Shown here in pieces: positions 57,460-64,000 of a DNA stretch of 64,000 nucleotides (the first letter of the stretch is position 1; every line of letters starts with the position of its first letter). The stretch spans positions 558,001 to 622,000 of the forward strand of contig NZ_LS483403.1 of assembly GCF_900475675.1 (NCBI RefSeq), in the 5' to 3' direction. The notes below the pieces were generated by a model, which made no database searches, was not told where the DNA came from, and was given only the letters and a program-made list of their open reading frames with translations. A program made the translations under genes and the position numbers. Origin of the DNA: Streptococcus lutetiensis (GTDB lineage: Bacteria > Bacillota > Bacilli > Lactobacillales > Streptococcaceae).

Positions 57460-57984
57460 ATGGCAGAAATCAAAGTTGAAAAAGTGACCTTGGATAAGTT
57501 AGAGGCGCTGCAAAAGCTTAGCATCGATACTTTCCGTGAAACCTTTGGTTTTGATAATACCGAAGAAGAACTTCAACAATTTTTCGATGAGAATTATACT
57601 TTAGCGCAACTTGAAAAAGATGTGACAGATAAAGAATCTGATGTTCGATTTGTCAAAGTTGATGGGCGCGAGGTTGGTTTTATGAAAGTAAACTGGGGCG
57701 CAGCACAGACTGAGCATGAGTTGGAAAATGCTTTTGAAATTCAACGTATCTACATTCTTAGTGAATGTCAGGGATTTGGCTTAGGTAAGAAATTATTTGA
57801 GCTGGCGCTTGATATGGCTAAGGCAGGTGAATTTGATTGGGCTTGGTTAGGTGTCTGGGAAGGCAATATCAAAGCTCAAGGTTTCTACCATAAATACGGA
57901 TTTGAAAAATTTTCAGAGCACTTATTTAAAGTTGGCGATAAAGTAGACACAGATTGGCTTATGCGAAAAGCCTTAAAAGAATAA
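57460..57984 (+). CDS. GNAT family N-acetyltransferase between pheS and pheT
   Basis: A 174-residue acetyltransferase with the acetyl-CoA motif IYILSECQGFGLGKKLFELAL and the C-terminal NIKAQGFYHKYGFEKF helix and strand. It resembles PaiA/SpeG-like enzymes, but the substrate cannot be assigned. The ATG at 57460 has TTGGAGG five bases upstream; the TTG at 57448 contains that SD and is rejected. Lying 32 bases after pheS and before pheT, it should respond to the Phe T-box. Confidence 0.85.
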   Translation: MAEIKVEKVTLDKLEALQKLSIDTFRETFGFDNTEEELQQFFDENYTLAQLEKDVTDKESDVRFVKVDGREVGFMKVNWGAAQTEHELENAFEIQRIYILSECQGFGLGKKLFELALDMAKAGEFDWAWLGVWEGNIKAQGFYHKYGFEKFSEHLFKVGDKVDTDWLMRKALKE

Positions 57985-58002
57985 GAGTAGAAAGGGATAA
58001 AG

Positions 58003-58041
58003 AAGCTTACCTGTCAAACGTATTTTGACTGCGAAAAGCTT
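58003..58041 (+). other. Hairpin immediately before pheT
   Basis: AAGCTT (58003-58008) pairs with AAGCTT (58036-58041), and inside it GTCAAA (58013-58018) pairs with TTTGAC (58024-58029). It ends 12 bases before the pheT ATG, which lacks a recognisable SD. It may influence translation or processing. Confidence 0.5.
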
Positions 58042-58053
58042 TTAACACATATT

Positions 58054-60459
58054 ATGTTAGTAAGTTATAAATGGTTAAAAGAGCTTGTTGATGTTGATGT
58101 TACAACACATGAGCTTTCTGAAAAAATGTCAACAACAGGGATTGAGGTTGAAGGAGTTTCATCACCATCTGAAGGATTGACAAAATTGGTTGTTGGTCAC
58201 GTTGTATCTTGTGAAGATGTTCCTGAAACACACTTGCACCTTTGCCAAGTAGATACTGGTGATGATGAATTGCGCCAAATCGTTTGTGGTGCTCCAAACG
58301 TTACTGCAGGTATCAAAGTTATCGTAGCTGTACCAGGCGCACGTATTGCTGACAACTACAAAATCAAAAAAGGTAAAATCCGTGGTATGGAATCACTTGG
58401 TATGATTTGCTCACTCCAAGAGCTTGGTTTGCCAGAATCAATCATTCCAAAAGAATTTTCAGACGGTATTCAAATCTTGCCAGAAGATGCTAAACCAGGT
58501 GACAGCATTTTCCCATATCTTGATTTGGATGATGAAATCGTTGAATTGTCAATCACACCAAACCGTGCAGATGCTCTTTCAATGCGCGGGGTTGCACACG
58601 AAGTAGCTGCTATCTACGGAAAAGAAGTTCACTTCCCAGAAAAAGAACTCAAAGAAGTTTCTAAAGCTGCCAAAGACGTTATCGATGTTGCTATCGAGTC
58701 TGACAAAGTATTGACTTACAAAGCACGTGTCGTTGAAAACGTGACTGTTAAACCAAGTCCACAATGGTTGCAAAACCTTTTGATGAACGCTGGTATTCGT
58801 CCAATCAACAATGTTGTCGACGTGACAAACTACGTGCTATTGTACTTCGGTCAACCAATGCATGCATTTGATTTGAATAAATTTGAAGACAATAAAATCG
58901 TTGTTCGCAATGTGCGTGCTGGTGAAAAATTGGTCACTCTTGATGGTGAAGAACGTGAATTGACAGAAGAAGACCTTGTTATCACAGTAGCTGACAAACC
59001 AGTTGCTCTTGCTGGTGTGATGGGTGGTCAAGCTACTGAAATCGACAACGCTTCTAAAAACGTTGTTCTTGAAGCTGCTGTCTTTGATGGTACCGCCATC
59101 CGCCGCACTGGATCTCGTTTGAACCTTCGTTCTGAAAGTTCAGCTCGTTTCGAAAAAGGTATTAACTACGCTACTGTTGACGAAGCGCTTGATTTTGCGG
59201 CAGCAATGCTTACAGAATTAGCTGAAGGTGAAGTTCTTTATGGTCGTGTGGAAGCTGGTTCAGTTCCAACTGAAGATGTTGAAGTATCAACAACACTTGA
59301 CTACGTAAACGTTCGTTTGGGAACAAAATTGACTTTTGCTGATATCGAAGATGTCTTTGCAAAACTTGGTTTTGGTTTGTCAGGAAATGCTGATAAATTC
59401 ACAGTTTCAGTACCACGTCGCCGTTGGGATATCGCTATTCAAGCTGACTTAGTTGAAGAAATTGCACGTATTTACGGTTACGATAATCTTCCAACAACAC
59501 TTCCAGAAGCTGCTGCTACAGCAGGTGAATTGACAGCAACACAAAAATTGCGTCGTAAAATGCGTTCAATTGCTGAAGGTGCTGGATTGACTGAAATCGT
59601 CTCATACGCTTTAACAACACCTGAAAAAGCTACTGAATTCACATTGCAACCAAGCAATTTAACTGAATTGATGTGGCCAATGTCAGTAGAACGTTCAGTT
59701 CTTCGTCAAAATGTTGTTTCTGGTATGCTTGATACTATTGCCTACAACGTTGCTCGTAAAAACAGTAACTTAGCAATTTACGAAATTGGTAAAGTCTTCG
59801 AACAAAAAGGCAATCCAAAAGAAGAATTACCAAACGAAATCAGCACATTTGCCTTTGCTATCTCTGGTTTAGTTGCTGAAAAAGATTTCCAAACAAAAGC
59901 AATTCCAGTTGATTTCTTCTATGCTAAAGGTATCGTTGAAGCTATCTTTAACAAACTTGATTTGACAGTTGAATATGTTGCTGAAAAAGGTCTTGCAAGC
60001 ATGCATCCAGGTCGTACAGCAAGCATCTACTTGGATGGTCAGTTAGTTGGTTTTGTTGGTCAAATCCACCCACAAACAGCTAAAAACTACAACGTTCCAG
60101 AAACTTACGTAGTTGAATTAAACTTGGATATTATTGAAGCTGCTCTTCAAGCTGATAAAGCGTTTGTTGAAATCACTAAATTCCCAGCGGTTTCTCGTGA
60201 TATTGCTTTGCTATTGCCAGCAACTACTACTCACAAAGAAATCGTTGCTGCTATTGAATCAGCTAAAGTGAAACGTTTAACTGATATCAAGCTCTTTGAC
60301 GTCTATGCTGGTGCAAATATTGCTGAAGGTATGAAATCAATGGCTTACAGCCTTACTTTCCAAAATCCAAACGACAACTTGACTGATGAAGAAGTTACTA
60401 AATACATGGATAAAATCACTAAAGTCCTTGTTGAACAACTCGGAGCAGAAGTTCGTTAG
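58054..60459 (+). CDS. pheT: Phenylalanyl-tRNA synthetase beta subunit
   Basis: An 801-residue subunit. The N-terminal [16 protein letters not shown] begins a tRNA-binding OB domain (about residues 40-150). The B3/B4 editing domain lies in the middle ([24 protein letters not shown]), then a B5 domain, a class II core-like fold and a C-terminal ferredoxin-like anticodon-binding domain (about 705-801). It forms the alpha2-beta2 enzyme with PheS. It is separated from pheS by an acetyltransferase gene, as in pneumococcus. Codon use is strongly biased. Confidence 0.97.
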   Translation: MLVSYKWLKELVDVDVTTHELSEKMSTTGIEVEGVSSPSEGLTKLVVGHVVSCEDVPETHLHLCQVDTGDDELRQIVCGAPNVTAGIKVIVAVPGARIADNYKIKKGKIRGMESLGMICSLQELGLPESIIPKEFSDGIQILPEDAKPGDSIFPYLDLDDEIVELSITPNRADALSMRGVAHEVAAIYGKEVHFPEKELKEVSKAAKDVIDVAIESDKVLTYKARVVENVTVKPSPQWLQNLLMNAGIRPINNVVDVTNYVLLYFGQPMHAFDLNKFEDNKIVVRNVRAGEKLVTLDGEERELTEEDLVITVADKPVALAGVMGGQATEIDNASKNVVLEAAVFDGTAIRRTGSRLNLRSESSARFEKGINYATVDEALDFAAAMLTELAEGEVLYGRVEAGSVPTEDVEVSTTLDYVNVRLGTKLTFADIEDVFAKLGFGLSGNADKFTVSVPRRRWDIAIQADLVEEIARIYGYDNLPTTLPEAAATAGELTATQKLRRKMRSIAEGAGLTEIVSYALTTPEKATEFTLQPSNLTELMWPMSVERSVLRQNVVSGMLDTIAYNVARKNSNLAIYEIGKVFEQKGNPKEELPNEISTFAFAISGLVAEKDFQTKAIPVDFFYAKGIVEAIFNKLDLTVEYVAEKGLASMHPGRTASIYLDGQLVGFVGQIHPQTAKNYNVPETYVVELNLDIIEAALQADKAFVEITKFPAVSRDIALLLPATTTHKEIVAAIESAKVKRLTDIKLFDVYAGANIAEGMKSMAYSLTFQNPNDNLTDEEVTKYMDKITKVLVEQLGAEVR

Positions 60460-60500
60460 TCATTTGAGACAATATTAGGCTATTTGGGTTAATATAGATA

Positions 60501-60532
60501 AACCACCGCTACGAAAGTAGTGGTGGTTTCTT
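60501..60532 (+). terminator. Terminator of pheS-GNAT-pheT
   Basis: AACCACCGCTAC pairs with GTAGTGGTGGTT (one G-T) around GAAA and is followed by TCTTG. The U-tract is short. Confidence 0.78.
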
Positions 60533-60605
60533 GTTTATCAAAAAGCCAAACTGATAGCAGAATTTGGTATAATAGGATTATCTAGTGATATGACGAAGGA
60601 TTATT

Positions 60606-63600
60606 ATGAAATTATTATATACAGATATTCAGTTTGATATGACTGAAATTTTGGCAAGAAAAGCGATGGAAGAGGCTAAAGCTGGTAAGCGTGTTTTCTA
60701 CATCGCTCCAAACTCTTTGTCTTTTGAAAAGGAAAGGGCGGTTCTGGAACTTTTACCTGACCACGCGTCTTTTGCCATTACCATTACGCGTTTTGCTCAA
60801 ATGGCACGCTATTTTGTCTTAAATGAGCCTCAGACCAAAGAAACGATTGATGATAATGGATTAGCTATGATTTTTTATCGTGCGCTGTCTCATTTTTCGG
60901 ATACGGATTTGAAAGTTTTTGGGCGTTTAAAGCAAGATACGAATTTCATCAAGCAATTGGTTGATTTGTATAAGGAATTAAAAACGGCTAACATGACCGT
61001 GCTCGACTTGACAGAATTGCATACGGCTGAGAAGCAAGAAGATTTGGTGAAAATATTTTTGGCGGTTAATGATATTTTGTTAGCCAATCAGTATGACAAT
61101 CAGTCAAAAATTGCATTTTTTACTAAGCAGGTAGCATCGGGTCAGTTGGATGATGCGCTTGAAAATGTTGTTTTGGTTATCGACGGTTTTACACGTTTTT
61201 CAGCAGAAGAGGAAGATTTGGTCAGCCTTTTAGAAGAAAAATGTGCTCAAGTGATTATCGGAACTTACAGTAGTCAAAAGGCTTATAAGGCGACATTTTC
61301 AACTGGGAATGTCTATCAGGCAAGTTTGGATTTTTTACGTTCTTTGGCAGCTAAATTTCAAACACAGCCAGAATATGTTGAGAGCTCTCAAAAATCTCAA
61401 GAAGCATTTGCTAAGTTGTCAAAACTCTTTGAAGCTAAGCACGACTTTACAACATCAGATATCACCTTAACGCAAGATGATAAGAAACATTATGCTATCT
61501 GGGATGTTATTAATCAAAAAGAAGAAGTTGAGCATGTGGCAAAGGCTATTCGTCATAAACTTCACCAAGGCTATCGCTATAAAGATATTTTGGTGCTTTT
61601 GGGTGATGTGGATAGCTATCGTCTGCAAATCGGCAAAATTTTTGATAAATATGAAATTCCCTATTATTTTGGAAAAGCAGAGTCGATGAGCGATCATCCT
61701 TTGGTGCATTTTATTGATTCCTTGGAGCGCGTGAAACGTTACCGTTTTCGTATGGAAGATGTGGTTAATCTTTTGAAAACAGGACTTTATGGTTCCTTCA
61801 CTCAAGATGATTTAGACCTTTTTGAGCAATATCTGATTTACGCTGATATTAAAGGACAAAGTAAATTTGGCAAGGAGTTCACGATTGCTTACAAGGGTGA
61901 AGAACACTTAGCTTATATTAATTGCATGCGCGAGCAAATCATGGCGCCTTTGCTAGGTTTATTTAAGGCACAAAAGCAGTTTGGCTCAAGCCTGCTTGAA
62001 AAATTGATGACTTTCTTGGGTGCTATTTCTTTGCCTGAGAATTTAGAGCGTATGGTAGCTACCTTCTCAGAAAATGACCAAGAAAAGCACGAGCAAGTTT
62101 GGCGAACATTTACTGGCATTCTCGAGCAATTTCAAACGATTTTTGGACAAGAAAAATTGTCTTTGGATGAATTTTTAGCTCTTTTAAGAAGCGGTATGTT
62201 GGCTGCCCAGTACCGCGTAGTGCCAGCAAGTGTTGATGTGGTTTCTGTAAAATCTTATGATTTGGTTGAGCCACATACCAATAAATTTGTCTTTGCACTT
62301 GGCATGACGCAGTCGCATTTCCCAAAGATTGCGCAAAATCGTAGCTTGATTTCAGATGAAGAACGTGCCAAGGTTAATGAGACAACAGCTGACAATCAAC
62401 GTTTTGATGTGATTAGTCGTGAAAATATTAAGAAAAATCATTTTGCTGCTTTGTCATTGTTTAATTCAGCGACGGAAGAATTGGTGCTCAGTTTGCCACA
62501 AATTGCTAACGAGTCAGAAGATAAGGAATCTTCTTATCTTGCGGAATTAGCTAGCTTTGGTGTGCCTGTTTTGGTTAAGGGACGAAATCGTTTGTCGACA
62601 GATGCTGAAGACATTGGGAATTATAAAGCGCTCTTATCTCGTGTGATTGAGGTTAATCGCTTAGCTATTGAAGAAGAACGCGAGCTTAGCAAAGAAGAGC
62701 AGACCTTCTGGTCAGTAGCTGTACGTTATCTTCGTAAAAAACTGGTAAATGACGGTATTGAATTGCCACTTATTAAGGACAATATGCAGACCAAGCCAGT
62801 TTCTGATGAAGTGATTGAGACGCGTTTTCCAAGTGATGAGCCGATTAATTTATCTTCATCAGCGGTGACAACTTTCTATAACAATCAGTACAAATATTTC
62901 TTACAGTATGTGCTTGGTTTACAAGAGGTTGAAACTATTCACCCTGACGCTAGAAATCACGGAACATACCTTCATCGTGTCTTTGAATTGGTCATGAAAG
63001 ATGCTTCTAACCAGCCGTTTGACAATAAATTAGATCGAGCTATTCAAACAACCAACGCCGAAGATGCTTTCAAATTTATCTACGAAGAAGACGAGGAAAG
63101 CCACTACTCATTGACAGTCTTAGAAGATATTGCTAGAAGCACGGCAACCATTTTACGTCAGGATACTCAGATCCAGGTGGAAAATGAAGAAGAACCTTTT
63201 GAATTAATGCTTGCCAATGCAGTTCGTATTCGAGGCATTATTGACCGTGTGGATCGTTTGTCAGATGGAAGTCTTGGGGTGGTTGATTACAAATCAAGTA
63301 ACAATACCTTTGATATTCAAAAATTCTACAATGGTCTTAATCCGCAATTGGTGACTTATATGCAAGCACTTCGCGATAAAAAAATTAAAAGTGAATCAGA
63401 TAAGATTTTTGGAGCCATGTACCTTCACATGCAAGAGCCAAAAGTAGATTTGTCATCGGTAGCTACTACAGAGAAAATTTTGGAGAATTTGTCTAAAGAA
63501 CTTCGCTATCGTGGCTTGTTCTTAGAAGATGAAAAAGGCTATTTATCAAATGGAAATTATCATCTTAATGATTCTGTTTACACGCAAGAAGAGTTAGATA

Positions 63601-63848
63601 TTTTACTAGATTATAATCAAAAATTATTCCTTCAAGCAGCTGAGCAAATTAAACAAGGATACTTTTTGATTAATCCTTACAGTGAGGATGGTAAGACGGT
63701 TAAGGGTGACCAATTAAAAGCTATCACACGCTTTGAAGCGGATCGCCACATGCCATACGCACGCAAGTGGTTTAAATTACCAAGAAAAGATAGACGTCAA
63801 GGCTTTTTGAGCCTGATGCAAGAAGAGGAGGAAAAAGATGATCTTTAA
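60606..63848 (+). CDS. rexB: ATP-dependent helicase-exonuclease subunit B (RexB)
   Basis: A 1080-residue AddB/RexB-type subunit of the double-strand-break repair and recombination nuclease. The N-terminal inactivated helicase domain begins [18 protein letters not shown]. The C-terminal RecB-family nuclease domain has [22 protein letters not shown] at about residues 876-897. The cysteine-containing ACPF-type Fe-S motif of Bacillus AddB appears replaced by YNNQYKYF (about residue 757), as expected for streptococcal RexB. The start follows GAAGGAT. rexA overlaps its 3' end by 11 bases. Confidence 0.95.
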   Translation: MKLLYTDIQFDMTEILARKAMEEAKAGKRVFYIAPNSLSFEKERAVLELLPDHASFAITITRFAQMARYFVLNEPQTKETIDDNGLAMIFYRALSHFSDTDLKVFGRLKQDTNFIKQLVDLYKELKTANMTVLDLTELHTAEKQEDLVKIFLAVNDILLANQYDNQSKIAFFTKQVASGQLDDALENVVLVIDGFTRFSAEEEDLVSLLEEKCAQVIIGTYSSQKAYKATFSTGNVYQASLDFLRSLAAKFQTQPEYVESSQKSQEAFAKLSKLFEAKHDFTTSDITLTQDDKKHYAIWDVINQKEEVEHVAKAIRHKLHQGYRYKDILVLLGDVDSYRLQIGKIFDKYEIPYYFGKAESMSDHPLVHFIDSLERVKRYRFRMEDVVNLLKTGLYGSFTQDDLDLFEQYLIYADIKGQSKFGKEFTIAYKGEEHLAYINCMREQIMAPLLGLFKAQKQFGSSLLEKLMTFLGAISLPENLERMVATFSENDQEKHEQVWRTFTGILEQFQTIFGQEKLSLDEFLALLRSGMLAAQYRVVPASVDVVSVKSYDLVEPHTNKFVFALGMTQSHFPKIAQNRSLISDEERAKVNETTADNQRFDVISRENIKKNHFAALSLFNSATEELVLSLPQIANESEDKESSYLAELASFGVPVLVKGRNRLSTDAEDIGNYKALLSRVIEVNRLAIEEERELSKEEQTFWSVAVRYLRKKLVNDGIELPLIKDNMQTKPVSDEVIETRFPSDEPINLSSSAVTTFYNNQYKYFLQYVLGLQEVETIHPDARNHGTYLHRVFELVMKDASNQPFDNKLDRAIQTTNAEDAFKFIYEEDEESHYSLTVLEDIARSTATILRQDTQIQVENEEEPFELMLANAVRIRGIIDRVDRLSDGSLGVVDYKSSNNTFDIQKFYNGLNPQLVTYMQALRDKKIKSESDKIFGAMYLHMQEPKVDLSSVATTEKILENLSKELRYRGLFLEDEKGYLSNGNYHLNDSVYTQEELDILLDYNQKLFLQAAEQIKQGYFLINPYSEDGKTVKGDQLKAITRFEADRHMPYARKWFKLPRKDRRQGFLSLMQEEEEKDDL

Positions 63849-64000
63849 ACCATTTTTAACGGCTGAAGCGATTTCTTCTCTACAGCAAAAAGAGGCTCAG
63901 TCATCAAAAGCGCAAAAACGAACACCTGAACAAATTGAAGCCATTTATAGCTATGGCAACAATATTTTGGTATCAGCGTCGGCTGGTTCTGGGAAAACTT
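63838..64000 (+). CDS. rexA: ATP-dependent helicase-exonuclease subunit A (RexA), N-terminal fragment
   Basis: The first 54 codons are present and the window ends inside the gene. They contain the Q-motif-like [13 protein letters not shown] and the UvrD-type Walker [10 protein letters not shown] at residues 46-54, the hallmark of AddA/RexA. The ATG at 63838 lies inside the end of rexB, with AGGAGG seven bases upstream, so the two subunits are co-translated. RexA supplies the motor and one nuclease activity of RexAB. Confidence 0.95.
   Translation, partial: MIFKPFLTAEAISSLQQKEAQSSKAQKRTPEQIEAIYSYGNNILVSASAGSGKT

Overview
The window reads as a chromosomal segment of a low-GC streptococcus. Indicators are the rexB-rexA pair, the murA-epuA-endA block, pheS-acetyltransferase-pheT, an ATP synthase operon that begins with atpE, a streptococcal DUF3272 protein and strong Shine-Dalgarno (SD) sequences. 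Arginine, riboflavin and leucine biosynthesis, an aconitase-citrate synthase-isocitrate dehydrogenase operon and an ATP-dependent PEP carboxykinase together fit the Streptococcus bovis/equinus/gallolyticus group best. That species-group call is inference. Nearly all of the window is ordinary core genome; the accessory material is one IS30-family element next to a decayed regulator gene.

Layout. 1-1436 holds the end of argB and argD. A flavodoxin-fold oxidoreductase follows, then an FMN riboswitch driving ribD-ribE-ribBA-ribH. On the minus strand lie TPP-riboswitch-controlled thiT and nrdH-nrdE-nrdF, with a tandem structured repeat between nrdE and nrdF. Next come citB-citZ-icd, a membrane protein, ptsH-ptsI, gapN, pckA, a DEAD-box-like helicase (minus) and udk. 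The leucine operon leuA-leuB-DUF1294-leuC-leuD sits behind a CodY-like box and a leader-peptide attenuator. msrC-dnaX, a small DUF3272 gene, birA (minus) and metK with an SMK-type SAM riboswitch follow. Then come an AraC-type pseudogene, the IS30 element, a MurZ-type murA, an acetyltransferase, a YtoI-like CBS regulator, map, a YihY protein, gtrA (minus), queT with a preQ1-II riboswitch, ligA, a lipid kinase, atpEBFHAGDC, a DUF1146 gene, the second murA, epuA, endA, a T-box leader with pheS-GNAT-pheT, and finally rexB and the start of rexA.

How the genes work together. citB-citZ-icd make 2-oxoglutarate from oxaloacetate and acetyl-CoA, feeding glutamate, arginine and other amino acids. gapN supplies NADPH, PckA interconverts oxaloacetate and PEP, and PtsHI spends PEP on sugar uptake, so the 10.8-22.6 kb block sits at the PEP/oxaloacetate/2-oxoglutarate junction. 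CodY-like boxes precede citB, gapN and leuA, which suggests joint nutritional control (inference).

The window is rich in RNA-based control: FMN, TPP, SMK (SAM), preQ1-II, a T-box and an apparent ribosome-mediated leu attenuator. The least explained structures are the two-copy, three-hairpin repeat between nrdE and nrdF, the extra hairpin between the FMN switch and ribD, and several genes whose extended -10 lies only 6-7 nt before the start codon (possible leaderless mRNAs).
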